From Nocardioides yefusunii (GTDB taxonomy: Bacteria; Actinomycetota; Actinomycetes; Propionibacteriales; Nocardioidaceae): 64,000 nucleotides of DNA. The stretch spans positions 992,001-1,056,000 of the forward strand of contig NZ_CP034929.1 in NCBI RefSeq assembly GCF_004014875.1, read 5' to 3'. The notes under the pieces were generated by a model. The model searched no databases. It was not told where the DNA came from and saw only the letters and a program-made list of their open reading frames with translations. The first letter of the stretch is position 1, and each line of letters begins with the position of its first letter. Below are positions 8,661 through 16,820 of the stretch, piece after piece. The translations under genes and the position numbers were made by a program.

Positions 8661-8698
8661 GTGAATGCAGGTGAATCGATGGTGAATCCACAGTGAAT
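8661..8698 (+). promoter_or_regulatory. Four helically phased GTGAAT repeats (PHO-box-like)
   Basis: GTGAAT occurs at 8661, 8671, 8682 and 8693, so the units are 10, 11 and 11 bases apart and all fall on one face of the helix. Read on the minus strand the units are ATTCACC or ATTCACT. Streptomyces PhoP recognises tandem 11-base units with a GTTCACC core, so this resembles a PHO box with one changed base. It lies about 140 bases ahead of the sulfotransferase-like gene. Binding is not shown. Confidence 0.4.
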
Positions 8699-8752
8699 TC
8701 ACAGGCGGCACCCGCCGCTGAACCCCTTCTGCCGGGCAAGATGTTGCGCAAT

Positions 8753-8779
8753 GTTGAGTCCTGACTCCGAGGACTCAAC
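8753..8779 (+). promoter_or_regulatory. Perfect 10-bp inverted repeat upstream of the sulfotransferase-like gene
   Basis: GTTGAGTCCT (8753-8762) and AGGACTCAAC (8770-8779) are exact reverse complements around a seven-base spacer, 55 bases ahead of the start codon. It could be a dimer-binding operator or a leader hairpin. No T-rich tail follows, so a terminator is less likely. Confidence 0.45.
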
Positions 8780-8834
8780 GTCCTGGGAGTCCGCTTCCTG
8801 ACCCCCGCACCGAGCCACCCCGAACGGATGCCCC

Positions 8835-10028
8835 ATGTCTGTCTGGCCCTCTGCCCCCGACGGCCTTCGCCGGAGATCCTCCCCGCGGCCACGTCTCCAT
8901 CTCCACGTCGGTCTGCCCAAGAGCGGGACCACGTCGTTGCAGGAGACGATGCGTCACCACCGCGACCTGCTCGCGCAGCACGGGTGGTGCTACCCGTACG
9001 CCGGGAACGGCGGACACTTCCTGGCAGCGCTGGAGATGACCGGCAAGGCTGCCCGCTGGGGACGGACCGCGGAGCAGGTCGAGGGACGGTTCGCGCGGCT
9101 TCTCGAGGTCGGACGTGCCCACGGCGGCGACGTGGTGATCAGTCACGAGATCTTCGGCCAGGCCAGGCCTGAGCAGGTGGCGCGTGTCGTGGAGCTGGCC
9201 GATGACTTCGAACTGCACGTGGTGATCACCGTGCGCGACCTGGGTCGGGTCATTCCGGCGGCATGGCAGGAGTGGGTGAAGAACGGCAAGCGCGGCACCT
9301 TCGACGACTTCGTCGAACTGAAGGCGTCGCGACTGCCCGAACGTGGCACCGGGGAGCTGTTCTGGCGCCTGCAGAACCTCGCCGAGATCATGGACCGCTG
9401 GCTGGCTCATGTCCCCGCCGACCAGGTGCACGTCGTCCCGTCCCCACCCGCGGGAGCACCCGACGACGCCCTGTGGCGCCGGTTCGGGGACGCGATCGCT
9501 CTGACGGAATCGGTGCTGGACCTCTTCGACGTCGGTGCGGTTCCCCGGGCCAACGAGTCGATCGGGGCGGCCCAGGTCACCGTCCTGCGCAAGGTCAACG
9601 CTGCGTTGGCCGGCCGATTGGTGGAACCCCACGGGGACGCCATCCGCAAGCACTGGTTCGCCCAGCAGGTGCTGAGTCGGACCTCGTCGTTCAAGGCCCA
9701 GGCGCCGCCGGACGTGGTGGAGATGTTCGCCCCCGTCTCGCAGAGCTGGGTCGACCACGTGCGCGCCTGTGGGGTGCGGGTGCACGGAGACCTCGAGGAC
9801 GTCCTGCCAGTGCGTGGCGCCGTCGCGTCACGCCACCCGGACTCGGCCACCGATGCCGAGCAGCTCGACGGTCTGCCCGAGGCACTGGCCGAGACCCTTG
9901 TACGGGTGATGGAGTTGCGCCAACGCGTCGCCGAGTTGGAGGCGGAGCTGGCCGCGCGCCCCAACGGTCGCGCCATCGCCGACAAGATGCTGCGTCCGCT
10001 GCGCAAGGGGTTGCGACTCCAGCGCTGA
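8835..10028 (+). CDS. Sulfotransferase-like protein
   Basis: A 397-residue protein. LHVGLPKSGTTSLQ at about residues 23-36 is the 5'-phosphosulfate-binding loop of the PAPS sulfotransferase fold, and a strand plus Arg/Ser region near 130-140 (VVITVRDLGRVIPAAW) matches the 3'-phosphate-binding element. The C-terminal 70 residues form a heptad-rich coiled coil (LRQRVAELEAELA) ending in a basic tail. Bacterial proteins of this kind often modify extracellular glycans or lipids; the acceptor is unknown. The ATG at 8835 lacks a clear ribosome-binding site. An unusual leader with phased repeats and a long dyad precedes the gene. Confidence 0.7.
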   Translation: MSVWPSAPDGLRRRSSPRPRLHLHVGLPKSGTTSLQETMRHHRDLLAQHGWCYPYAGNGGHFLAALEMTGKAARWGRTAEQVEGRFARLLEVGRAHGGDVVISHEIFGQARPEQVARVVELADDFELHVVITVRDLGRVIPAAWQEWVKNGKRGTFDDFVELKASRLPERGTGELFWRLQNLAEIMDRWLAHVPADQVHVVPSPPAGAPDDALWRRFGDAIALTESVLDLFDVGAVPRANESIGAAQVTVLRKVNAALAGRLVEPHGDAIRKHWFAQQVLSRTSSFKAQAPPDVVEMFAPVSQSWVDHVRACGVRVHGDLEDVLPVRGAVASRHPDSATDAEQLDGLPEALAETLVRVMELRQRVAELEAELAARPNGRAIADKMLRPLRKGLRLQR

Positions 10029-10042
10029 CACCCTCCGGCGTT

Positions 10043-10059
10043 GCAGCCCTCGCGGCTGC
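10043..10059. terminator. Hairpin between convergent genes
   Basis: GCAGCC and GGCTGC flank a five-base loop in the 49-base gap between the convergent sulfotransferase-like and SDR genes. A short, GC-only stem; it may serve both directions. Confidence 0.4.
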
Positions 10060-10077
10060 GTCGTCGTCAGAGTCTGG

Positions 10078-10881
10078 TCAGCGTCGTCCGAGCGACTGGA
10101 ACCCCTGCAACACCCGCTTCGGCACGAACCGAGTCACCCCGGCGACCGCCTTGTACTGCAGGCCGGGGACGGAGAAGGCCTTGCCCCTGGCGTGGTCGGC
10201 CAGCGCGGTGCGGACCAGGTCGTGGGCGTCGAGCCAGAGGAAGTCCGGGGCGGAGTCGCGTCCGACCTCCATCCGCTCGTGGAACTCGGTCCGGGTGAAC
10301 CCCGGACACAGCGTCGTGACCGTGACGCCCTGGGGGCGGTACTCGGTGTGGGCCCACTCCCCGAAGGAGTTCACCCACGCCTTCGCCGCGGAGTAGGTGC
10401 CCCGAGGCAGGAACGCGGCCACGGAGGAGACGTTGACGACGCCGCCGTGGCCCCGGGCCGCCATCGCGCCCAGCGCGGCGTGGCTCAACCGCATCACTGC
10501 GGTGACCAGGACGTCGAGCATCGCCTGTTCGGCGTCGACGTCGTTGTCGAGGAAACGGCCCTTGAGACCGAACCCGGCGTTGTTGACCAGCAGCTCCACC
10601 GGCCGTGCGGTGTTGCGTAGGCGGGCCGCGACCCGGTCGAGGTCGGCGCGCACGGTGAGGTCCGCGACCAGCACCTCCACCTCGACACCGTGCCGGGCCC
10701 TGATCGCCTCGGCCTCCTGAACCAGACGTGCCTCGTCCCGGGCGACCAGGACGACGTCGTGTCCACGAGCGGCCAGCTGGTGGGCGAACTCGCGGCCGAT
10801 GCCGGCGGTGCCGCCGGTGACCAGAGCGGTGCCGGGGGAGACGGGAGCGCCGGAGGCAGGGCGTGGGGCTGAGGGGCTCAT
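10078..10881 (-). CDS. Short-chain dehydrogenase/reductase
   Basis: A 267-residue classical SDR. The cofactor motif TGGTAGIG is at residues 22-29, NNAG at 100-103, the catalytic serine in NVSSVAAF at 152-153, and YSAAK supplies Tyr163 and Lys167. ARD at about 47-49 after the second strand hints at NADP(H) preference. The last ~50 residues are basic and resemble the C-terminal helix of DltE/YqjQ-type SDRs. Substrate unknown. The ATG at 10879-10881 opens the gene; no strong ribosome-binding site is visible. It is transcribed alone toward the sulfotransferase-like gene. Confidence 0.88.
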   Translation of the reverse strand: MSPSAPRPASGAPVSPGTALVTGGTAGIGREFAHQLAARGHDVVLVARDEARLVQEAEAIRARHGVEVEVLVADLTVRADLDRVAARLRNTARPVELLVNNAGFGLKGRFLDNDVDAEQAMLDVLVTAVMRLSHAALGAMAARGHGGVVNVSSVAAFLPRGTYSAAKAWVNSFGEWAHTEYRPQGVTVTTLCPGFTRTEFHERMEVGRDSAPDFLWLDAHDLVRTALADHARGKAFSVPGLQYKAVAGVTRFVPKRVLQGFQSLGRR

Positions 10882-10948
10882 GACGTGCAGCCAACCAGAA
10901 AGTGCCGTGGTGCGGAGCGGGTCCGGAGGAGGTTTCGCGGTCCGGACG

Positions 10949-10984
10949 CAGCAGGACCCCGGCCAGTCGGCCGGGGTCCTGCTG
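10949..10984 (-). terminator. Intrinsic terminator of the RNA helicase gene
   Basis: A perfect 16-bp stem (CAGCAGGACCCCGGCC with its complement) and an AGTC loop, about 50 bases beyond the helicase stop codon on the minus strand. Confidence 0.75.
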
Positions 10985-11036
10985 GATGTTCAGGTGGTGC
11001 GGGTCAGAGGACCCACGTCATCCTCGGGCGTCAGCC

Positions 11037-12536
11037 TCAGGCGTCGGATCCGGCGGGAGCCGCGGAATCGCCACCACCCTGACCACCGGAGCGACGACGG
11101 CGACGACGACGGGGACGGTCCGACTTCTCGGCGTCACCGGCGGGAGCGTCACCGGCGGGAGCCTCACCGGTCGGAGCCTCGGCTGCGGCGGGCTTCTCGG
11201 CGACAGCAGCGGCGTCGCCCTCGACCTTCTGGCCGTTGCGGGTGCGGGTGCGCTGGCGGTCGGTGGAACGGGTGCGCGTACGGTCACGCTCGCGCTCGGG
11301 GCGCTCCTTCTTCTCCACCGGGGCGGGCGGGACGATGCGGCCCTTGGTGCCCGGAGCGATGCCCTGCTCGGTGAACAGGTGCTCGGAGGAGGAGTAGGTC
11401 TCGACCGGCTCGTCGAACGGCAGGTCGAGGGTCTTGTTGATGACCTTCCAGCGGGTCACGTCGGCCCAGTCGACCAGCGTGATCGCGATGCCCGACGCGC
11501 CGGCGCGACCGGTGCGGCCGATGCGGTGCACGTAGGTCTTGTCGTCCTCGGGGCAGGTGTAGTTGACGACGTGGCTGACGCCGCGCACGTCGATGCCGCG
11601 GGCGGCGACGTCGGTGGCGACCAGGACCTGCAGCTTGTCCTCACGGAACTTGGTCAGGGCCTTCTCACGGGCGATCTGGGCCATGTCACCGTGCAGCGGG
11701 GCAGCCTTGAAGCCACGCTCGACGAGGTCGTCGGCGACGCGCTGGGCCTGACGCTTGGTGCGGGTGAAGACGACCATCTTCTCGATGGTCTCCGACTGCA
11801 GGATGCGGCCGATGATCTCGGGCTTGTCGAGGTCGTGGGCCTGGTACACGAACTGCGCGGTCGCCGGGACGGTCGCGTTCTCGTAGGAGGACTCCGCGCG
11901 GATGTTCATCGGCTGACGCATGTGGGTGCGGGCCAGCGCGACGATCGCCGACGGCATGGTGGCCGAGAACAGCATCGTCTGGCGGGTGTCGGGGGTGAGG
12001 GAGAGCAGACGCTCGACGTCGGGCAGGAAGCCCAGGTCGAGCATCTCGTCGGCCTCGTCCAGGACGAGGGCGTGGACGTGGCCCAGGTCGAGGACCTTGC
12101 GGTTGGCGAGGTCAATCAGGCGACCCGGGGTACCGACGACGACGTCGACACCGGACTCGAGTGCATCGACCTGGGTGTCGTAGCCGACACCGCCGTAGAC
12201 GGTGAGGATGCGCAGGCCGCGGTCCTTGGAAGCGACCTGGAGGTCGGAGGAGACCTGGATCGCGAGCTCGCGGGTCGGAGCGACGATGAGCGCCTGGGGC
12301 TTGCCCTGGGCCACGTCGGCGTAGGCCGCGTCCTTGGTCGGGGTCGAGCGCTGCAGGACCGGGATGCCGAAGGCCAGCGTCTTGCCGGTACCGGTGCGGG
12401 CCTGGCCGATGAGGTCGGTACCGCCCAGAGCGACCGAGAGGGTCATCTCCTGGATGGCGAACGGAGTGGTGATGCCTGCGCGCTCGAGCGAGTCGCAGAT
12501 CTCGGGATGAACCCCGAGGTCACGGAAGGTGGTCAC
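11037..12536 (-). CDS. DEAD-box ATP-dependent RNA helicase (RhlE-like)
   Basis: A 499-residue helicase counted from the GTG at 12534-12536. The motifs run in order: Q motif (TTPFAIQE), ARTGTGKT at 46-53, APTREL near 86, DEAD at 160-163, SAT at 191-193, ARGIDV and HRIGRTGRAG near 360. After about residue 415 comes a low-complexity tail rich in Glu/Lys/Arg, with EAPTGEAPAGDAPAGDA repeats and an R7 run, typical of RNA-binding tails in actinobacterial RhlE. It should unwind or remodel structured RNA. The orthologue sits beside the MiaE-like gene in mycobacteria as well. The start is uncertain: the open frame extends to 12653, but the helicase fold begins right after the chosen GTG. TACAGT at 12666-12671 (minus strand) is a candidate -10, giving a leader of over 100 bases. 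Confidence 0.9.
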   Translation of the reverse strand: MTTFRDLGVHPEICDSLERAGITTPFAIQEMTLSVALGGTDLIGQARTGTGKTLAFGIPVLQRSTPTKDAAYADVAQGKPQALIVAPTRELAIQVSSDLQVASKDRGLRILTVYGGVGYDTQVDALESGVDVVVGTPGRLIDLANRKVLDLGHVHALVLDEADEMLDLGFLPDVERLLSLTPDTRQTMLFSATMPSAIVALARTHMRQPMNIRAESSYENATVPATAQFVYQAHDLDKPEIIGRILQSETIEKMVVFTRTKRQAQRVADDLVERGFKAAPLHGDMAQIAREKALTKFREDKLQVLVATDVAARGIDVRGVSHVVNYTCPEDDKTYVHRIGRTGRAGASGIAITLVDWADVTRWKVINKTLDLPFDEPVETYSSSEHLFTEQGIAPGTKGRIVPPAPVEKKERPERERDRTRTRSTDRQRTRTRNGQKVEGDAAAVAEKPAAAEAPTGEAPAGDAPAGDAEKSDRPRRRRRRRSGGQGGGDSAAPAGSDA

Positions 12537-12675
12537 GCGTATGTCGCTTTCTGAAGTTCGTCTCGCACATGCGGCTGACTCGAACTGCGGTCTGCCGCGC
12601 ACATGCTCGCGGGCGGTGCTCCGGCCCGCGGATCTGGCGCGCTGGGCGCGCACGGATTGTCTCCCACTGTATCGC

Positions 12676-12681
12676 TAGCCT
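12676..12681 (+). promoter_or_regulatory. TAGCCT -10 box for leaderless start
   Basis: TAGCCT ends six bases before the ATG at 12688 (spacer GACGCC). Transcription would begin at or next to the start codon, and no Shine-Dalgarno sequence is present. The same box and spacing recur at other starts in this window. Confidence 0.5.
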
Positions 12682-12687
12682 GACGCC

Positions 12688-13389
12688 ATGACTGAAACTC
12701 CCACAGGCGCGCCGCAGGGCGCTCTCGCCGACCCTGCATACGTCATGGCCGCCGTCGACCTGTTGGGTGCTGTCGCCTACGGAGAACTGGCTGCCTTCGA
12801 GCGTCTGGCCGACGACGCCAAACTGGCCCCGACGTTGGCCGACCGGGTCGCATTGTCGGGGATGGCGGCGGGCGAGTTCTCCCACGTCCAGCTGCTCACC
12901 GCCCGGATCGAGGCGCTCGGCGCCGACCCCTACGCGGCGATGGAACCCTTCCGTGCTCCGTTGGAGAACTTCCATGCCCGGACCCAGCCGTCGGACTGGT
13001 TCGAGGGGCTCGTCAAGGCGTACGTGGGCGACGGAATGGCCGCGGACTTCTACCGTGAGGTGGCCGCCTACCTCGACGCCGAGACCCGGGAGACCGTCAC
13101 CGCGTCGCTGGCCGACACCGGCCGCTCGGCGTTCGTCGTCGACCGGGTCCGGGGCGCGATCGCCGAGGACCACCGCCTCGGCGGTCGGCTCGCGCTGTGG
13201 GGGCGTCGGATCATGGGAGAAGCGCTCGTGCAGGCCCAGACGGTGGCCGCCGAACGCGAGGCGATGACGGCGCTGCTCGCCGGGGGAGTGGACCGACCTG
13301 GTCTGGACCTGGCGGCCGTGGGCCGCATGTTCGCCCGGCTCACTGAGCGGCACGCGGACCGGATGGCGGAGCTCGGCCTCGACGCCTGA
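12688..13389 (+). CDS. Ferritin-like MiaE-family protein (possible tRNA hydroxylase)
   Basis: A 233-residue all-helical protein of the MiaE_2/ferritin-like type. Candidate diiron ligands are Glu33 (AYGELAAFE), Glu63 and His66 (GEFSHVQ), Glu124 (DFYREVA) and Glu160/His162 (AIAEDHR). True MiaE hydroxylates the 2-methylthio-isopentenyl adenosine of tRNA. The actinobacterial branch is uncharacterised as far as I know, so the substrate is inferred from the fold. The divergent neighbour is an RNA helicase, which agrees with an RNA-related role and is conserved in mycobacteria. Likely leaderless. Confidence 0.75.
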   Translation: MTETPTGAPQGALADPAYVMAAVDLLGAVAYGELAAFERLADDAKLAPTLADRVALSGMAAGEFSHVQLLTARIEALGADPYAAMEPFRAPLENFHARTQPSDWFEGLVKAYVGDGMAADFYREVAAYLDAETRETVTASLADTGRSAFVVDRVRGAIAEDHRLGGRLALWGRRIMGEALVQAQTVAAEREAMTALLAGGVDRPGLDLAAVGRMFARLTERHADRMAELGLDA

Positions 13390-13426
13390 GAGTCGTCCGG
13401 GCCACCTGCCCCAGCATCAGTGAAAT

Positions 13427-13469
13427 GCAGGACGGCGCCCGCCCCACGAGGGGACGGGCGCCGTTCTGC
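13427..13469. terminator. Bidirectional terminator between MiaE-like and DUF3107 genes
   Basis: A stem of about 19 pairs with one mismatch (GCAGGACGGCGCCCG... with its complement) and an ACGAG loop lies between two convergent genes. AAAT on the left side gives a short U run for the minus-strand transcript. Confidence 0.75.
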
Positions 13470-13499
13470 GTCCCACCCGGGTGGGACGTCAGCTGCGGA

Positions 13500-13715
13500 T
13501 CAGCGGAAGCCGACCGTGCCCTGGGCCTGGCGACCCATCTCCACGTAGGAGATGCGCTCACCGGCGATGAGGACGCGACGGCCCTTGGCCTCGGAGAGGT
13601 CCAGGACGCCGCCTGCGATCGCCTTGGTCACCAGGGCCTCGATCTCCTCCTGGGTCGCGTCCACGTCGACGACGATTTCGCGCGGGGCGTTGTGCACGCC
13701 GATCTTGACCTCCAT
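13500..13715 (-). CDS. DUF3107 family protein (TB9.4-like)
   Basis: A 71-residue protein starting MEVKIGVHNAPREIVVDVD. It has the DUF3107 pattern: a beta strand, a Pro-Arg-Glu turn, an acidic helix (TQEEIEALVTKAI) and the closing ISYVEMG segment. The mycobacterial member is a known small T-cell antigen; its cellular role is unknown. The ATG at 13713-13715 has AAGGAGG upstream. It is read in the same direction as the TetR gene 115 bases upstream, as in mycobacteria. Confidence 0.88.
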   Translation of the reverse strand: MEVKIGVHNAPREIVVDVDATQEEIEALVTKAIAGGVLDLSEAKGRRVLIAGERISYVEMGRQAQGTVGFR

Positions 13716-13830
13716 CGAGGCCTCCTTCTGAAGAAGTGGTGCGGATCTTGTCTGCTGCGGCCAATTCTGGCCGACGGGTGGTGGCGGCGTCAGTGTCGCC
13801 GCCGAGATGAGACCTCCGAGGGTGGAGTTC

Positions 13831-14472
13831 TCAGGCCTCCTTGGTGGGGTAACCGCCGATTCCACGCCAGGCGAGCGCGGCGACCAGGGCACCGGCGTCC
13901 GCCTGGGAGATCGTGCCGTTGGCCCCGGAGCCGGAGAGCCAGAAACGGGCGCTGACCTGGCCCATGCCGACCAGTCCGACGGCGAGCAGGAGCGCGGCCT
14001 CGCGGGGAAGGCCGGTGTCCTGGGCGATCACGTCGGCGATCGCGTCCGCGCACTGGTCGGTGACGCGGTCCACACGCTCCTTGACCGCCGGTTCGTTGGT
14101 CAGGTCGGACTCGAAGACCAGGCGGAACGCACCGGACTCGTTGGCGACGTACTCGTAGAACGCGGCGATCGCGGCGCCCACGCGCTGCTTGTTGTCGTTG
14201 GTGCTGGCCAGCGCGGCACGGATCGCGCCGACGACGCTCTCGCAGGACTGGTCCAGGAGCGCGATGTACAGCTCGAGCTTGCCGGGGAAGTGCTGGTACA
14301 GGACCGGCTTGGAGACACCGGCACGGTCGGCGATGTCGTCCATGGCGGCCGAGTGGTAGCCGTGGGCGACGAAGACCTCGAGGGCAGAGGTGAGCAGTTG
14401 GGCACGGCGCTCACGTCGCGGCATCCGAGCTCCCCGGGGGCGGGGATCGACGTCGTGGCGTGCAGTTGTCAC
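13831..14472 (-). CDS. TetR-family transcriptional regulator
   Basis: A 213-residue regulator. The N-terminal helix-turn-helix occupies about residues 18-65 and ends in VSKPVLYQHFPGKLELY, the standard TetR DNA-recognition end. The rest is a helical ligand/dimer domain. I chose the GTG at 14470-14472 because AGGAGG lies seven bases upstream; an internal ATG at residue 17 is less well placed. TAGCAT at 14499-14504 (minus strand) is a candidate -10. This regulator is conserved between DUF3107 and MoeZ across actinobacteria, so it probably controls a housekeeping function. The ligand is unknown. Confidence 0.9.
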   Translation of the reverse strand: MTTARHDVDPRPRGARMPRRERRAQLLTSALEVFVAHGYHSAAMDDIADRAGVSKPVLYQHFPGKLELYIALLDQSCESVVGAIRAALASTNDNKQRVGAAIAAFYEYVANESGAFRLVFESDLTNEPAVKERVDRVTDQCADAIADVIAQDTGLPREAALLLAVGLVGMGQVSARFWLSGSGANGTISQADAGALVAALAWRGIGGYPTKEA

Positions 14473-14673
14473 GGGGGTCCTCCTAGATCGTGGGTCGAAT
14501 GCTATCGGGCGACGGCGATCCGGCGTCAGTTCGACCCGTGGCGCGGCCCGGTTCGGTCCAGCGACGAGGCAGCGGGAAGAATGGCGTCCGTCCGGGCGTT
14601 GGAGCCCGTGAGGTGGCCCGCCCTGTGTACTCCGGGCCGCCGACAGAGACGAACAGACCACTGAGGAGTGATC

Positions 14674-15873
14674 GTGTCCATCCAGCCGCTGGTCGAGCCG
14701 GCAGCCGAGCTGACCGTCGACGAGGTCCGTCGCTACAGCCGACACCTGATCATCCCCGACGTCGGAATGACCGGACAGAAGCGCCTCAAGAACGCCAAGG
14801 TGCTGGTCATCGGTGCCGGTGGCCTGGGTTCGCCCGCGCTGCTCTACCTGGCCGCCGCCGGCGTCGGAACGATCGGCATCGTCGAGTTCGACGAGGTCGA
14901 CGAGTCCAACCTGCAGCGCCAGGTCATCCACGGCCAGTCCGACATCGGCCGTCCCAAGGCAGTCTCCGCGCAGGAGTCCATCGCCGAGATCAACCCGCTC
15001 GTCAACGTCGTGGTGCACAACGAGCGCCTCGACAACGACAACGTGAAGGACATCTTCGCCGGCTACGACCTGATCGTCGACGGCACCGACAACTTCGCGA
15101 CGCGCTACATGGTCAACGACGCCGCGTTCTTCCTGGGCATCCCGTACGTGTGGGGCTCGATCTACCGTTTCGACGGCCAGGCGTCGGTCTTCGCGCCGAC
15201 CCTCGTCGACGACGCTCCCTGCTACCGCTGCCTCTACCCCGAGCCGCCGCCGCCGGGCATGGTCCCCTCCTGCGCCGAGGGCGGCGTCCTGGGTGTCCTG
15301 TGCGCCTCCATCGGTTCGATCCAGTCGACCGAGGCCATCAAGCTGCTCACCGGTGCCGGCGAGCCGCTCATCGGCAAGCTGATGACCTACGACGCGCTGG
15401 AGATGGAGTACCGCAAGCTGCGCATGCGCAAGGACCCCAACTGCGCGCTCTGCGGTGAGAACCCCACCGTCACCGACCTCATCGACTACGACACCTTCTG
15501 CGGTGCCATCTCCGACGAGGCCGCCGACGCCGCCGCCGACGCCACCATCTCGGTGCGTCAGCTCGAGACCATGATGGCCGAGCGCGAGGAGGGCACCCGC
15601 GACTTCGTCCTCGTCGACGTGCGCGAGCCCAACGAGCGTGAGATCAACCTGATCCCGGGCTCGGTGCTGATCACCCGCGGTGACTTCCTCAACGGCCAGG
15701 CGCTCGAGCAGCTCCCGTCCGACAAGCAGGTGGTCCTGTACTGCAAGACCGGCATCCGTTCGGCCGAGTGCCTCGCGATCGTGAAGGGCGCCGGTTTCTC
15801 CGACGCCGTCCACGTCGGTGGCGGCGCGGCCGCCTGGGTCAACGTCATCGACCCGTCCCAGCCGGTCTACTGA
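14674..15873 (+). CDS. moeZ: Adenylyltransferase/sulfurtransferase MoeZ
   Basis: A 399-residue fusion of an E1-like ThiF/MoeB domain and a rhodanese domain. The ATP-binding GAGGLGSP lies near residue 50. The zinc cysteines form two pairs, in CYRCLY near 188 and CALC near 260. The rhodanese domain covers about 285-395, with active-site Cys357 in the loop YCKTGIRS. MoeZ activates ubiquitin-like sulfur carriers (MoaD, CysO, ThiS types) by adenylation and then thiocarboxylation, feeding molybdopterin, cysteine and other sulfur pathways. I chose the GTG at 14674 because GAGGAG ends five bases before it; the GTG at 14668 overlaps that site. Position next to the TetR gene matches mycobacteria. Confidence 0.92.
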   Translation: MSIQPLVEPAAELTVDEVRRYSRHLIIPDVGMTGQKRLKNAKVLVIGAGGLGSPALLYLAAAGVGTIGIVEFDEVDESNLQRQVIHGQSDIGRPKAVSAQESIAEINPLVNVVVHNERLDNDNVKDIFAGYDLIVDGTDNFATRYMVNDAAFFLGIPYVWGSIYRFDGQASVFAPTLVDDAPCYRCLYPEPPPPGMVPSCAEGGVLGVLCASIGSIQSTEAIKLLTGAGEPLIGKLMTYDALEMEYRKLRMRKDPNCALCGENPTVTDLIDYDTFCGAISDEAADAAADATISVRQLETMMAEREEGTRDFVLVDVREPNEREINLIPGSVLITRGDFLNGQALEQLPSDKQVVLYCKTGIRSAECLAIVKGAGFSDAVHVGGGAAAWVNVIDPSQPVY

Positions 15874-15898
15874 TCCGGTAGCAGGACGCTCGACCGGG

Positions 15899-15938
15899 AC
15901 GAGGGCGGCGTGGCGGGAGACCGCTGTGCCGCCCTCGT
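15899..15938 (+). terminator. Terminator after moeZ
   Basis: ACGAGGGCGGC and GCCGCCCTCGT form the base of a continuous 18-pair stem (three G-T pairs) with a GAGA tetraloop, 26 bases past the stop codon. Confidence 0.7.
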
Positions 15939-16062
15939 GCCGTTGAGCCGGGAGTCCGCGTCGGCGGTCGGTGTCGGTGGTGCACGTCGCAGCGTCGCTC
16001 TGACAGGGCCGCGCAGTACTGGCCAGTACGCGTCGGGTGTGCGCCCGCGAGTCGCCTGCGAC

Positions 16063-16068
16063 CACAAT
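16063..16068 (+). promoter_or_regulatory. CACAAT -10-like box ahead of plsC
   Basis: CACAAT ends seven bases before the ATG at 16076. The same CACAAT-G-R-CG-C-C spacing occurs before the hydratase gene at 61945, which supports the chosen start and a leaderless transcript. Confidence 0.4.
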
Positions 16069-16075
16069 GACGCCC

Positions 16076-16744
16076 ATGCTCTACGAGGTCCTCCAGCGCG
16101 TCGTCCCGCCCACCGCCCGCGCGCTCTGGCGGCCCACGGTGGAGGGCCTGGAGAACGTCCCCGCGACCGGACCGGTGATCCTGGCCAGCAACCACCTCAG
16201 CTTCATCGACTCCGTCGTGATCCCGGTCCTGGTGCCCCGCAAGGTCGTCTTCATCGCCAAGTCCGACTACTTCACCGGCACCGGCCTCAAGGGCAAGCTC
16301 TCCAAGGTCTGGTTCGAGTCCCTCGGCATGCTCCCGGTCGACCGTGACGACGCCCAGGCCGCCCTCGACAGCCTCGACACCGCACTCGAGGTACTCGGCC
16401 GTGGCGAGGCGTTCGGCATCTACCCCGAGGGGACCCGCAGCCGCGACGGCCTGCTGTACCGCGGTCGGACCGGTGTCGCCCATCTGGCGCTGACCGCCGG
16501 TGTCCCGGTGGTGCCGGTCGGTCTCCAGGGCACTCCCGACGTCCAGCCGGTCGGTGCGAAGCTGCCGCGTCTGGCCAAGGTGACGGTTCGCTTCGGTGAG
16601 CCGCTCGACTTCTCCGACGCCGTCCAGGGACGTCCGTTGGGCAAGGTCCGCCGCGAGGTCACCGACACGATCATGGCCCGCATCCGCGACCTCAGCGGTC
16701 AGGAGGAGGCCGGCGTCTACAACGAGCGCCAGCCCGACGCCTGA
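16076..16744 (+). CDS. 1-acyl-sn-glycerol-3-phosphate acyltransferase family protein (PlsC-like)
   Basis: A 222-residue membrane-associated acyltransferase. The catalytic HX4D motif is His40-Asp45 (NHLSFID), the substrate motif EGTRS begins at Glu118, and VPVVPVGLQG provides the fourth block. It should transfer an acyl group to lysophosphatidic acid or a related acceptor, making phosphatidic acid for phospholipids. An in-frame ATG at 16067 would add three residues; I prefer 16076 for its spacing from CACAAT. It is followed after 76 bases by adnA. Confidence 0.9.
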   Translation: MLYEVLQRVVPPTARALWRPTVEGLENVPATGPVILASNHLSFIDSVVIPVLVPRKVVFIAKSDYFTGTGLKGKLSKVWFESLGMLPVDRDDAQAALDSLDTALEVLGRGEAFGIYPEGTRSRDGLLYRGRTGVAHLALTAGVPVVPVGLQGTPDVQPVGAKLPRLAKVTVRFGEPLDFSDAVQGRPLGKVRREVTDTIMARIRDLSGQEEAGVYNERQPDA

Positions 16745-16820
16745 TCCCCGGGTTCGTCATGAGGTGAGCCGCCGCGGCCCGGACGGGGAAACTGTCGGTG
16801 CGGTGTGGTGGCATGTGCCC

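Noticed and set aside
8661-8698. The GTGAAT units as a CRISPR-like array
   Set aside because: Units are six bases long and 10-11 bases apart, without spacers or cas genes.
13831-16077. A 748-codon frame apparently fusing TetR to an upstream protein
   Set aside because: The upstream part is the antisense of moeZ; TetR has its own GTG start and ribosome-binding site at 14472.
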